A stretch of 64,000 nucleotides of DNA, from the NCBI RefSeq assembly GCF_040100845.1, contig NZ_JAZHSH010000001.1, positions 2,526,501-2,590,500 of the forward strand, given 5' to 3'. Positions 36,479 to 45,246 of this stretch are shown here, piece by piece. The notes beneath the pieces are model-generated. The model saw nothing but the letters and a program-made list of their open reading frames with translations. It was not told where the DNA came from and made no database searches. The DNA comes from Chengkuizengella sp. SCS-71B. Its GTDB lineage: Bacteria > Bacillota > Bacilli > Paenibacillales > KCTC-33759. The translations under genes and the position numbers were made by a program. Within the stretch, counting starts at the first letter, position 1. The number at the start of each line of letters is the position of its first letter.

Positions 36479-37735
36479 ATTCACAGTCAAACAGTAAGAA
36501 ATGGTTTATTGTTAGATAAGTACCAGTATACAAGAAACTTAACACTACAAATCGTTGAACCTTTAGAAACTGAGGATTTTGGGGTGCAGGCAATGATAGA
36601 TGTGAGTCCTCCCAAATGGCATTTAGCTCATACAACCTGGTTTTTTGAAGACTTTATTTTAATGGATTATAAACCTGGATATTATTATTACTTAGAAGAT
36701 GCTAGGAAGTTGTTTAATTCCTACTATGAAACATTGAATAAACCGTTCCCCAGATCAAAAAGAGGGATTATTTCTCGCCCAACTATAAAAGAAGTACTAG
36801 AATACCGAAGCGTAGTGGATGAAGAAATCATGGGTCTTTTATCTCAAAGTGATGAGTTAGATGAAAAGTTATATTCTTTAATTCTATTAGGCATACACCA
36901 TGAAAAACAACATCAAGAACTTTTAATTACTGATCTTAAATATAATTTTTCAATTAACCCTTTAAAACCTGCTTATAAGGAAGGTATTGATAATCCATCG
37001 GATTATACGTCAGTTATACCCCTAAAATGGGACTATTTTGAGGGGGGAGCTACAACCATTGGAACCAATAATCAAGATTTTTGTTTCGATAATGAACAAC
37101 CTGCTCACAAACACTATCTATATCCTTTTTCCATCGCCAACAGACCCGTAACAAATGGTGAATATCTTGAATTTATCGAAGATAACGGTTATGAGACAGC
37201 CGTAAACTGGCTTTCTGATGGCTGGGAAACTGTTGCAAAACAAAAGTGGAAAGCACCACTTTATTGGGAATACATAGACGGAACTTGGTTTCAATTTACA
37301 CTCTCTGGATTAAAACCCATAGAAAAAAAACAACCTGTTACACATATTAGCTTTTATGAAGCGGATGCTTATGCAAGATGGACCGGTACCCGACTTCCTA
37401 CCGAACAAGAATGGGAACTTGCATCTCGAAATGCACCAGTTGAGGGAAAGTTTCTAGAAAACCTTCTTTTTAATGAAAGTTACGAATCAGACAAAACCAT
37501 TTTCGGTACAGTTTGGGAATGGACATCCAGTCCTTATACTCCTTATCCACAAAGTGCAAGACCAGAAGGTGCATTAGGAGAATACAATGCGAAATTCATG
37601 AGCAATCAAATGGTTTTACGTGGTGGGTCCTGTGCTACTCCTCGCAATCATATTCGAGCAACTTACCGCAACTTCTTCCACCCGGATAAAAGATGGCAGT
37701 TTAGTGGTATTCGTTTAGCCAAGGAGGAACGATAA
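36479..37735 (+). CDS. egtB: Ergothioneine biosynthesis sulfoxide synthase EgtB
   Basis: EgtB is a non-heme iron enzyme that joins trimethylhistidine (hercynine) to the sulfur of cysteine or gamma-glutamylcysteine with O2. A DinB-like N-terminal half carries the three-His iron site: WHLAHTTWFFEDF near 47 and HHEKQHQELL near 128. The C-terminal FGE-sulfatase half ends RGGSCATPRNHIRATYRNFF. The strongest ribosome-binding site, AAAGGAGGG (36464-36472), points to ATT 36479 (418 residues, HSQTVRNGLLLDKY); TTG 36509 is in frame without one. egtD follows at once. Confidence 0.9.
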   Translation: MHSQTVRNGLLLDKYQYTRNLTLQIVEPLETEDFGVQAMIDVSPPKWHLAHTTWFFEDFILMDYKPGYYYYLEDARKLFNSYYETLNKPFPRSKRGIISRPTIKEVLEYRSVVDEEIMGLLSQSDELDEKLYSLILLGIHHEKQHQELLITDLKYNFSINPLKPAYKEGIDNPSDYTSVIPLKWDYFEGGATTIGTNNQDFCFDNEQPAHKHYLYPFSIANRPVTNGEYLEFIEDNGYETAVNWLSDGWETVAKQKWKAPLYWEYIDGTWFQFTLSGLKPIEKKQPVTHISFYEADAYARWTGTRLPTEQEWELASRNAPVEGKFLENLLFNESYESDKTIFGTVWEWTSSPYTPYPQSARPEGALGEYNAKFMSNQMVLRGGSCATPRNHIRATYRNFFHPDKRWQFSGIRLAKEER

Positions 37736-37736
37736 C

Positions 37737-38705
37737 ATGATGCAATCAAACCATATGATCCTAGATTTGAACCCTCCTATTTCCTCTTTAAAAGAAGAAG
37801 TCTTAAAGGGGTTAAGACAAGACCAAAAACAGTTACATCCCAAATGGTTTTACGATGAAAAAGGCAGCGAACTTTTTAATCAAATCACTACCTTACCCGA
37901 GTATTATTTAACCCGTGCTGAAAAAGAGATCTTAACAACCTACAACTCTGATATTTGTGCTTTGATTGGTCATCATTCTCCATTATTTGAGTTAGGGTGC
38001 GGCAGTGAAGAGAAAATTCAACTAATTTTAGAAGCTTTGGAAAGTAAAAATCGTTATGTTCCCATTGATATCTCACAAGAAGCTTTGAACAGTACCGTTG
38101 AAAAATTACTTGATTCATTTCCTTTATTGGATATAAAAGCAATTCGTGCTGACTATACACAAGCCTTGCCCTTCCTATATCAACTGTCAAAAGAAAAAAA
38201 AGTCATTTTATTTCTTGGATCAACGATTGGAAACTTGAATGAAAATGAGAGGGAGAAGTTTCTGTATCAATTAACCAAATATCTAAATCATCATGATGGT
38301 TTACTTATTGGCATTGATTTAAAAAAATCACCCCTTTTATTAGAAGCAGCTTATAATGATTCAAAAGGCATTACGGCTGCGTTTAACAAAAACCTGCTGC
38401 ACCGGATTAATAGAGAGCTACATGCTAATTTTCAAGTGGAACAATTCACACATCATGCTTTTTTCAATGATGTCAAAAATAGAATCGAAATGCACCTTAT
38501 CAGCAAAACGAATCAAGAAGTATCGATTGGGGATGAAACTTTTTCTTTTTTTTCAGAAGAAACGATTCATACAGAGAATTCCTATAAGTTCGACCTCAAA
38601 GAATTCTCACAAGCGCTAGTCAAAGTAGGACTTTGCTTGCGTAATTTTTGGACCGATAAACAAAATTACTTTGCCGTAACATATATTGAACCCATCACAA
38701 AATAA
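37737..38705 (+). CDS. egtD: L-histidine N-alpha-methyltransferase EgtD
   Basis: EgtD trimethylates histidine with SAM to make hercynine, the EgtB substrate. The 322-residue protein has LHPKWFYDEKGSELFNQITT near 34, ELGCGSEEKIQLIL near 82 and the EgtD hallmark FLGSTIGNLNENE near 158. AAGGAGG lies inside the end of egtB, and the genes are 1 nt apart, so they are tightly coupled. No egtA, egtC or egtE is nearby; EgtB may use cysteine directly and the last C-S lyase step must be done by an enzyme elsewhere. Confidence 0.93.
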   Translation: MMQSNHMILDLNPPISSLKEEVLKGLRQDQKQLHPKWFYDEKGSELFNQITTLPEYYLTRAEKEILTTYNSDICALIGHHSPLFELGCGSEEKIQLILEALESKNRYVPIDISQEALNSTVEKLLDSFPLLDIKAIRADYTQALPFLYQLSKEKKVILFLGSTIGNLNENEREKFLYQLTKYLNHHDGLLIGIDLKKSPLLLEAAYNDSKGITAAFNKNLLHRINRELHANFQVEQFTHHAFFNDVKNRIEMHLISKTNQEVSIGDETFSFFSEETIHTENSYKFDLKEFSQALVKVGLCLRNFWTDKQNYFAVTYIEPITK

Positions 38706-38707
38706 TT

Positions 38708-38764
38708 AAAGCGACTTAATTCCTTCAATTTACATTGTATGGAACTACGAGTCGCTTTACTTTT
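38708..38764 (+). terminator. Terminator after egtBD
   Basis: Stem AAAGCGACT/AGTCGCTTT with an inner TTCC/GGAA pairing; TTTACTTTTAAC follows. It lies 3 nt past egtD. Confidence 0.7.
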
Positions 38765-38785
38765 AACTATGATTTTTAGCGTTAA

Positions 38786-38813
38786 GACGCCCACCTCTAT
38801 AGGTGGTTTCTTC
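38786..38813. repeat. Partial copy of the IS200/IS605-end-like hairpin
   Basis: The sequence corresponds to 28005-28032 with three differences. Two of them keep pairing in the stem (CCACC..GGTGG here, CCATC..GATGG there). It abuts the recG stop codon. Confidence 0.65.
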
Positions 38814-38815
38814 CT

Positions 38816-40867
38816 TTAGTCTAATTCTTTCTCTAACAACTGATCCTTATCCAATAGCTCACGAAGCGGCAAATATTTTGCAGCAGTCCAAAACTCCTCA
38901 GATTTCACTAACTCTGCTGCATCCTCTCTCGCCATCTCTAATATTTCAAAATCATGAGCTAGATCTGCCACGCGAAACTCAGGCATTCCGCTTTGTTTTG
39001 TACCAAAAAAATCACCAGGTCCCCTTAATTCTAAATCCATACGAGCGATTTCAAAACCATCATTTGTTTTCGTCATAGAACGCATTCTCTCTTGTCCCAT
39101 CTCTGATTTGGGATCAGCGATTAGTATACAGTAAGATTGAGCTTGACCTCTTCCAACTCTGCCACGTAATTGGTGAAGCTGAGATAGACCAAAACGATCC
39201 GCATCATAAATGACCATGACAGTAGCATTTGGCACGTTAACTCCAACTTCTACTACCGTTGTGGATACGAGTACATGTACTTCATTTTCACTGAACTTTG
39301 ACATCACCTGCTCTTTTTCATCCGCTGTTTGTCTTCCGTGCAATAAACCTACTTTGTAATCAGCTAAAACCTCTTGTATTTCTGAATGTAAATCAATCGC
39401 ATTCTGAACATCAATCTTATCTGATTCTTCAATCAATGGACAAATGACGTATGCTTGACGATGAGCCTGTAATTCCTTATGAATGAAACCAAGCACTCTC
39501 TTCATCAAATTATGTTTAACCCAGTAAGTTTTAATTACTTTTCGACCTTTTGGCAACTCCTTCAATGTTGATACATCCATATCCCCAAAAGCAGTAATAG
39601 CTAATGTTCTAGGAATCGGTGTAGCTGTCATTGTAAGAACATCGGGGTTCAATCCTTTATGCCTGAATATGTTTCGTTGATTGACACCAAAACGATGCTG
39701 CTCATCTGTTACTACCAACCCTAAGTTTCTAAAATAGACATTTTCCTGTATTAAAGCATGAGTACCAACTACGATATCAATGAGTCCTGATTGTAATGAT
39801 GCAAGGATGTCCCTCCGTTGTTTATTTGTTAAGCTACCTACTAACAATCCTATTTCAAGCCCATAGGGTGCAAATAATTCTTGTAAAGATAAAAAATGCT
39901 GTTCAGCTAGTATTTCTGTAGGTACCATCATCGCACCCTGAAAACCAGATTTGAAATTAGCATAAAGAGCTGCTGCAGCAACAACCGTTTTACCCGAACC
40001 CACATCTCCCTGTAAAAGACGGTTCATACTATAGGGCTTACGTAAGTCAGAAAGAAGTTCAGCGATGACATTTTTTTGTGAATCTGTCAACTGAAACGGA
40101 AGCGAGCGCACAAATTTACGAATGTCCTCAGAATCAAAATCATGCTGAATGCCATCTGCTTTTGAGCGTGATGTTGAGCGAAAGATCATCAGTTTAAGTT
40201 GAAATAAAAAAAGCTCCTCATAAACTAAACGTCGCCTTGCTTCTGATCCATCTAAAGTATCTTGAGGATGGTGGATAGACAAGATGGCTTGTTTACGAGG
40301 AATTAAATTATGTTTTTCAGTGAAAAGTGATGGGATAGGATCTTTAATAAACGCGCTATATTGTTGAAGTGCCTGATGGATGACTTTCCGAATCCACTTT
40401 TGAGTGATAGATCCTCCTATAGAATAAACAGGTTGCAAGGTACCTGCTTGAGACGAATTGGCACCTGGAAATTCAGATTCAGAAACAGTCAGAACCTGCC
40501 TTCTCCGATCCCATTTCCCTGATATAATAACTTCCTTCCCAACAATCAGACGATCCTTAAGAAAATGACGGTTAAACCATACAGTTGTAATCATAAATTG
40601 ATCCTCTACCATCATTTTACACGTCATTCTTGATTTATTACGCCCATATCGTTGCACTTGGGGCAAACTATATACTTTTGCTTGTACTGTAATTCTTTCT
40701 CCATCCTCTACTTCAGCTAGATTTCGCAAACGATAATCCTCATAACGAAAAGGAAAATACTCAATTAAATCTAAAACAGAATGAATTCCTAGTGCATTTA
40801 AATCTTTACTTCTTGCCGCACCTAATCCATGAACATCTTGGAGCGGGATATTATGTAAATTATTCAT
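38816..40867 (-). CDS. recG: ATP-dependent DNA helicase RecG
   Basis: RecG remodels stalled forks and branched DNA. The 683-residue protein has the N-terminal wedge/OB domain (IEYFPFRYEDYRLRNLAEV near 34), Walker A QGDVGSGKTVVAAAAL near 287, the DEQH box as TDEQHRFGVNQR near 385 and helicase motifs TATPIPRTLA and QLRGRVGRGQAQSY. It overlaps the end of the degV-type gene by 8 nt. In B. subtilis fapR follows directly; here 20 kb intervene. Confidence 0.97.
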   Translation of the reverse strand: MNNLHNIPLQDVHGLGAARSKDLNALGIHSVLDLIEYFPFRYEDYRLRNLAEVEDGERITVQAKVYSLPQVQRYGRNKSRMTCKMMVEDQFMITTVWFNRHFLKDRLIVGKEVIISGKWDRRRQVLTVSESEFPGANSSQAGTLQPVYSIGGSITQKWIRKVIHQALQQYSAFIKDPIPSLFTEKHNLIPRKQAILSIHHPQDTLDGSEARRRLVYEELFLFQLKLMIFRSTSRSKADGIQHDFDSEDIRKFVRSLPFQLTDSQKNVIAELLSDLRKPYSMNRLLQGDVGSGKTVVAAAALYANFKSGFQGAMMVPTEILAEQHFLSLQELFAPYGLEIGLLVGSLTNKQRRDILASLQSGLIDIVVGTHALIQENVYFRNLGLVVTDEQHRFGVNQRNIFRHKGLNPDVLTMTATPIPRTLAITAFGDMDVSTLKELPKGRKVIKTYWVKHNLMKRVLGFIHKELQAHRQAYVICPLIEESDKIDVQNAIDLHSEIQEVLADYKVGLLHGRQTADEKEQVMSKFSENEVHVLVSTTVVEVGVNVPNATVMVIYDADRFGLSQLHQLRGRVGRGQAQSYCILIADPKSEMGQERMRSMTKTNDGFEIARMDLELRGPGDFFGTKQSGMPEFRVADLAHDFEILEMAREDAAELVKSEEFWTAAKYLPLRELLDKDQLLEKELD

Positions 40868-41723
40868 TGGAACGAGGTCGCATTATTATACCAAGTGTTC
40901 CAGGACCTACATGTGTACCTATTACTGGACTTAATGAAGTTAACTTTACATTATGTACTTGAAATTGCTCTTTTAATAGTTGAGAAAAATCCTTAGCACT
41001 AGAAATATCATTTGAATGCACAATGATCATGTCTACATCTGTATTTGGAAAGTCTTCTCTAAGAAGATCAACAATTCGATTTATGGCTTTCTTTTTGCCT
41101 CTAACTTTATCAACTGAAGTAATCTCACCTTCATCATCTATCGAAAGAATCGGTTTAATATTCAATAATGAACCTACTACTGAAGCAGCCTTACCAATTC
41201 TACCGCCCTTTTGCAAATATTCTAATGTATCTACTAAAAAGTAAATTCTCATATCCTGTCGCAGTTTTGCAACGATTTCCAAAATTTCCTCTGTATTTTT
41301 TCCATTTTCATAAGCCTTTACTGCTTCAACCATCAATACTCCAATTCCATATGAAGCTGATCTAGCATCCACAATATGAAGATTTGCCTCATCATCAAGT
41401 AGAGATTTGGCTAATACAGCAGATTGGTATGTACCACTCATGGCTGAAGACAAATGAATGGAAATAATTGTACAGTTTGGATCTTCTTCATAGATTTTTT
41501 TATATACGTTTAAAAAATCTACAGGTGACGGTTGAGACGTTGTAGGCAACACTTCACTTACAGCCAATTTTTCATAAAACTCATTAGACTGAATTGTAAT
41601 GGCATCCAAAAAAACCTCCTGACCAAAATGAACTTTTAACGGAACCATCTCAATGTTGTATTTTTCCCTTATTTCTAATGGAATATCCGATGTACTATCT
41701 GTAACAAATCGAATCTTAGACAC
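40860..41723 (-). CDS. fakB: DegV-family fatty-acid-binding protein (FakB)
   Basis: DegV/FakB proteins present a bound fatty acid to the kinase FakA, giving acyl-phosphate for PlsX/PlsY. The 287-residue protein has TDSTSDIPLEI near 8, TTSQPSPVDFLNVY near 61, SAMSGTYQSAVLA near 92 and the C-terminal phosphate-binding GTHVGPGTLGI. It lies 20 nt after fakA and overlaps recG. Family members differ in chain preference; that cannot be told here. Confidence 0.9.
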   Translation of the reverse strand: MSKIRFVTDSTSDIPLEIREKYNIEMVPLKVHFGQEVFLDAITIQSNEFYEKLAVSEVLPTTSQPSPVDFLNVYKKIYEEDPNCTIISIHLSSAMSGTYQSAVLAKSLLDDEANLHIVDARSASYGIGVLMVEAVKAYENGKNTEEILEIVAKLRQDMRIYFLVDTLEYLQKGGRIGKAASVVGSLLNIKPILSIDDEGEITSVDKVRGKKKAINRIVDLLREDFPNTDVDMIIVHSNDISSAKDFSQLLKEQFQVHNVKLTSLSPVIGTHVGPGTLGIIMRPRSNE

Positions 41724-41743
41724 ACAATCACCTCATTTTATAA

Positions 41744-43441
41744 TTATTCAACAGAAAATATATAATCGTAAATTGGTTGTCCACCTTCAATGACTTCAAT
41801 TTCTATATCAGGGTAAGATTCCTCAACAAATTGTATTAATGTATCCGTATGTTGTTCAGTAATTCCTTCACCAGCAAATACCGTTAACATTTCATTATCT
41901 GGGGTGATCATTTGTTGAAGTAATTCCTTTGATGTCTCTATAATTTCATTAGAAGCAGTTACAATCTGATTTTCTTGTATTCCTAAATAATCCCCTTCAT
42001 TGATGGAAATTTCATTTACTTGCGAATCTCGGACAGCAGTTGTTACAGAACCAGATTGAACGTCCTGAATCGCTTGATTCATTATTTTTTCATTTTCATC
42101 AAAATCATTCATATCTTGTAATGCCAAGGCTGCTGACAATCCTTGTGGTATTGTTTTTGATGGAATAACGATGACTTCTTTATCCTCGATTAGATCTTTT
42201 GCTTGCTGAGCAGCTAAAATGATATTTGAATTATTAGGTAAAATATATACATATTTTGCATGAATACTTTCTACAGCTTTCACAAGATCTTCAGTACTAG
42301 GATTCATCGTTTGACCACCAAAAAGAACATAGTCAACCCCGATGCTGCTAAACACATCTGAAATCCCTTCACCTGATGAAACAGTAACCATTCCGTAAGT
42401 TTTTGGCTCCAGATTCGCTTCAATGGATGTTTCATCGATTTCATTAGAAGTTTCGTTTGCTTGAATATTACTGGTTTCTTCCACAATTTCACGATGTTGG
42501 TCACGCATATTTTGAATGTGAAGACGAGTTAACTCCCCGTAACGAATCGTTAAATTTAATACATCACCAGGAGAATTGGAATGAACGTGAACTTTTACAA
42601 AATCATCATCAGGAATTAAAACGATGGAATCACCAATTTCAGCTAATTTTTTTCTTAATAAAGACTCATCAAAATGAACTTCCTTGGATAAATGAATAAA
42701 AAATTCCATATCATAAAAATGAGTTATATCTTCCGTCGCTATATTAGATTGAGCTGGTCTCGGCTTGTCCATTGTAATTTGCTGAGTATCGGTATGATTT
42801 ATTTCATTAGAATCTACATGAAAATTCCCTCTTAGAGCTTCGATAAATCCTTGATAAATATATACCAATCCTTGTCCACCAGAATCTACTACTCCAGCTT
42901 GTTTTAATACAGGAAGTAAATCAGGAGTTCTAGCTAACGATTGTTTTGCTTCACTGATCACTTCCTCTAATAACTCAATAACTTGTTCAGTTTGGTGAGA
43001 TACAAAAAGAGCGTGTTTTGCAGATTCTTTTGCAACAGTTAAAATCGTGCCTTCAATCGGCTTCACAACAGCTTGATATGCTGTATCCACACCTTGTTGT
43101 AATGCTGATGCGAATTGTGCTGCATTGATCTCATCTAATTCATGAACTGCCTTTGTAAATCCACGAAATAGCTGCGAAAGGATGACACCAGAATTACCAC
43201 GTGCCCCCATTAATAAGCCCTTAGAAAAAGCCTCTGCCATCTCCCCAATGTGGTCCGAAGATTTTGACTGAATATACTCAATACCTGATGTTAAAGTCAT
43301 ATTCATGTTCGTACCTGTATCACCGTCTGGAACGGGGAACACATTCAAGCTGTTGATTTTTTCTACATTTGAATGCAGGACGCTTGCCCCAGACAAAACC
43401 ATATTCATAAAATCTGTACCATTAATGAAAACTTTACTCAA
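41744..43441 (-). CDS. fakA: Fatty acid kinase FakA (YloV, DAK2 domain)
   Basis: FakA phosphorylates FakB-bound fatty acids. The 565-residue protein has an N-terminal DAK2 ATP domain (NSLNVFPVPDGDTGTNMNMT near 29, GARGNSGVILSQLFRG near 78), a middle domain and a C-terminal DegV-like FakB-interaction domain (about 335-565, VFAGEGITEQHTD). It sits between asp23 (yloU) and the fakB gene, the conserved yloU-yloV context. Product acyl-phosphate feeds PlsX. Confidence 0.95.
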   Translation of the reverse strand: MSKVFINGTDFMNMVLSGASVLHSNVEKINSLNVFPVPDGDTGTNMNMTLTSGIEYIQSKSSDHIGEMAEAFSKGLLMGARGNSGVILSQLFRGFTKAVHELDEINAAQFASALQQGVDTAYQAVVKPIEGTILTVAKESAKHALFVSHQTEQVIELLEEVISEAKQSLARTPDLLPVLKQAGVVDSGGQGLVYIYQGFIEALRGNFHVDSNEINHTDTQQITMDKPRPAQSNIATEDITHFYDMEFFIHLSKEVHFDESLLRKKLAEIGDSIVLIPDDDFVKVHVHSNSPGDVLNLTIRYGELTRLHIQNMRDQHREIVEETSNIQANETSNEIDETSIEANLEPKTYGMVTVSSGEGISDVFSSIGVDYVLFGGQTMNPSTEDLVKAVESIHAKYVYILPNNSNIILAAQQAKDLIEDKEVIVIPSKTIPQGLSAALALQDMNDFDENEKIMNQAIQDVQSGSVTTAVRDSQVNEISINEGDYLGIQENQIVTASNEIIETSKELLQQMITPDNEMLTVFAGEGITEQHTDTLIQFVEESYPDIEIEVIEGGQPIYDYIFSVE

Positions 43442-43456
43442 TGTGACTCTCCCTTT

Positions 43457-43822
43457 CTATTGGGATACTCTAACCCCTTGCACATATATATTTACAGTAT
43501 GAACTTCAAGACCTATAAGATCATTTAAAACATATTTCACTTTATTTTGTATGTTATGTGCAACTTCCGAGATTTTAGTACCATAACTTACGATGATGTA
43601 CAGGTCAATATGGATATCATTCTGTTCACCTTCTTGCCTAATCAAGACACCACGAGATAAATTCTCTCTGCCTAGCAGTTCAGCAATCCCATCCTTAAGC
43701 TGACTGCGGGAAGCCATGCCAACCAACCCATAACAATCTAATGCAGCAGATCCCGCTAATGTTGCTATAACCTCACTAGTCATCATAATCTTTCCATACT
43801 CATTATCAAGTTGAATTGTCAT
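43457..43822 (-). CDS. yloU: Asp23/Gls24-family envelope stress protein (YloU)
   Basis: A 121-residue Asp23-domain protein starting MTIQLDNEYGKIMMTSEVIA and including DIHIDLYIIVSYGTKISEVA. Relatives form membrane-associated cell-envelope stress structures. ATG 43822 follows AAGGAGTGG; a TTG two codons earlier is too close. It heads the yloU-fakA-fakB-recG operon and diverges from rpmB. Confidence 0.92.
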   Translation of the reverse strand: MTIQLDNEYGKIMMTSEVIATLAGSAALDCYGLVGMASRSQLKDGIAELLGRENLSRGVLIRQEGEQNDIHIDLYIIVSYGTKISEVAHNIQNKVKYVLNDLIGLEVHTVNIYVQGVRVSQ

Positions 43823-43970
43823 CTTCAATCCACTCCTTTTTTCTACAGAAATATGGACTTTATCATTGTACTATAATCGCGAATATAATAAAATCCCCTA
43901 TTGGTGAAAAGTATAATATTATTTTATACTTTACTGTCCTATAAATAAATCCATTTTTCTATAAACTTCA

Positions 43971-44000
43971 TTGACTATCTCAATTTTTTTGTGATATTAT
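43971..44000 (+). promoter_or_regulatory. Sigma-A promoter of rpmB
   Basis: TTGACT (43971-43976), an 18-nt spacer, TATTAT (43995-44000), about 57 nt before the ATG. Confidence 0.7.
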
Positions 44001-44057
44001 AGTAAAAGTGTTTATGAAAACGTATATGCTTCAGGATTTCTTTAAGGGGGTGTAGGA

Positions 44058-44246
44058 ATGTCACGCAAATGTTATGTTACTGGTAAAAAAAGAGGTGTGG
44101 GAAACAACAGATCTCACGCTAACAATAAAACGAAACGTACTTGGGGAGTTAATGTCCAAAAGGTGCGAATCCTAGTAGATGGTAAGCCAAAACGCGTTTA
44201 TGTTAGTACAAGAGCATTAAAATCTGGATTAGTTGAACGTGTATAA
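44058..44246 (+). CDS. rpmB: 50S ribosomal protein L28
   Basis: L28 (bL28), 62 residues: [20 protein letters not shown].. with [15 protein letters not shown] in the centre. Only one N-terminal Cys is present and the paired zinc cysteines are absent, so this is a zinc-independent form. AAGGGGGTG lies before the ATG. It has its own promoter and terminator and is the only plus-strand core gene in this half of the window, the normal arrangement. Confidence 0.98.
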   Translation: MSRKCYVTGKKRGVGNNRSHANNKTKRTWGVNVQKVRILVDGKPKRVYVSTRALKSGLVERV

Positions 44247-44260
44247 AAAATGACATTGAC

Positions 44261-44289
44261 AAAAAGCACCTCTGTGGGGTGCTTTTTTC
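44261..44289 (+). terminator. Terminator after rpmB
   Basis: Stem AAGCACC/GGGTGCTT followed by TTTT, 15 nt past the stop. Confidence 0.9.
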
Positions 44290-44332
44290 AGTTCATAATT
44301 GAAAGAACTTTAAAGAACTCTTTACAAACTGA

Positions 44333-44413
44333 TCATTTTTTATTGAACGTATTTAAAACAATTCTTACAAACCCGCCTATAAATTTTGGTAGTTTAAAGG
44401 TATAAAATCTCAT
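44333..44413 (-). CDS. spoVM: Stage V sporulation protein M
   Basis: SpoVM is a tiny amphipathic helix that recognises the convex forespore membrane and anchors SpoIVA at the base of the spore coat. The 26 residues begin MRFYTFKLPKFIGG and end RIVLNTFNKK, including the invariant Pro near position 9. GGGAGGGG sits 8-10 nt before the ATG. It lies between rpmB and rpe, the position seen in B. subtilis. It is too short for standard gene finders and is often missed. Confidence 0.95.
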   Translation of the reverse strand: MRFYTFKLPKFIGGFVRIVLNTFNKK

Positions 44414-44449
44414 CCCTACCCCTCCCAGGATACATAATGAACTGACCAT

Positions 44450-44478
44450 AGAACATGGACTTTAAATATAGTATATTC
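44450..44478 (-). promoter_or_regulatory. Candidate sigma-E promoter of spoVM; rest of the 44247-44594 gap
   Basis: On the minus strand GAATATA, exactly 14 nt, then CATGTTCT, against the sigma-E consensus (KMATATT, CATACAMT). The -10 matches at five of eight positions. It lies 37-65 nt before spoVM, which is sigma-E dependent in B. subtilis. The gap otherwise holds spoVM and the rpmB terminator. Confidence 0.45.
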
Positions 44479-44594
44479 ATAATCAACGAAAAATTGACTA
44501 TGGTTTTAAAAAAATAAAACAAATCCAAATACTTTGCACTATTCATTATATATGTAAGATAAGCTTTCAGCATACCTATAGAAAATAATTGGAA

Positions 44595-45245
44595 TTACTT
44601 CCCTCCTCTGAGTTGTTCAATTGCTTCTTTCTTATTGTCATGATTAAATATGGCACTACCAGAAACAAGCACGTTAGCACCTGCCTCTATGACTAAAGGA
44701 GCTGTGTCCTTGTTGATTCCACCATCAACCTCTATGTCCAGATTTAATCCTTTTTTTAGACACATCTCTCTAAGCTGTTTAATCTTGGGAAGTATAGACT
44801 CAATAAATTTCTGCCCTCCAAATCCAGGGTTAACTGTCATTAATAATACCAAATCAAGCTCATGCACCACATGTTCAATAACAGTCAAAGGAGTAGCTGG
44901 GTTTAAAACAACGCCAGCCTTTACTCCGAGACCTTTTATGTGATGTATCGTACGATGTAAATGTGGACATGCCTCAGCATGCACAGAAATGAGATCTGCA
45001 CCTGCATTCACGAAATCAGGGATATAAGTATCTGGATTTTGAATCATTAAATGAACATCAAGAGGAAGTGTTGTATGTGGCCTGATGCTCTCAACAACTA
45101 AAGGTCCCAGTGTAATATTAGGTACAAAGTGCCCATCCATAACATCCACATGAATCCAATCTGCACCTAAGGATTCTAGTTCTTGAACCTCTTGTCCTAG
45201 CTTTGAAAAATCTGCTGATAATATTGATGGTGCGATACGTAACAT
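44595..45245 (-). CDS. rpe: Ribulose-phosphate 3-epimerase
   Basis: Rpe interconverts ribulose-5-P and xylulose-5-P in the pentose phosphate pathway. The 216-residue TIM barrel starts [20 protein letters not shown] and has the metal-binding [14 protein letters not shown] near 33, HLMIQNP near 66 and [13 protein letters not shown] near 172. CGGAGG lies before the ATG. It starts 1 nt from rsgA, in the conserved prpC-prkC-rsgA-rpe operon; the thiN gene that follows in B. subtilis is absent. Confidence 0.97.
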   Translation of the reverse strand: MLRIAPSILSADFSKLGQEVQELESLGADWIHVDVMDGHFVPNITLGPLVVESIRPHTTLPLDVHLMIQNPDTYIPDFVNAGADLISVHAEACPHLHRTIHHIKGLGVKAGVVLNPATPLTVIEHVVHELDLVLLMTVNPGFGGQKFIESILPKIKQLREMCLKKGLNLDIEVDGGINKDTAPLVIEAGANVLVSGSAIFNHDNKKEAIEQLRGGK

Positions 45246-45246
45246 A

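Noticed and set aside
38786-38813. Hairpin after recG as its terminator
   Set aside because: The stem is strong but no T-run follows on the minus strand, and the sequence belongs to a repeat family.
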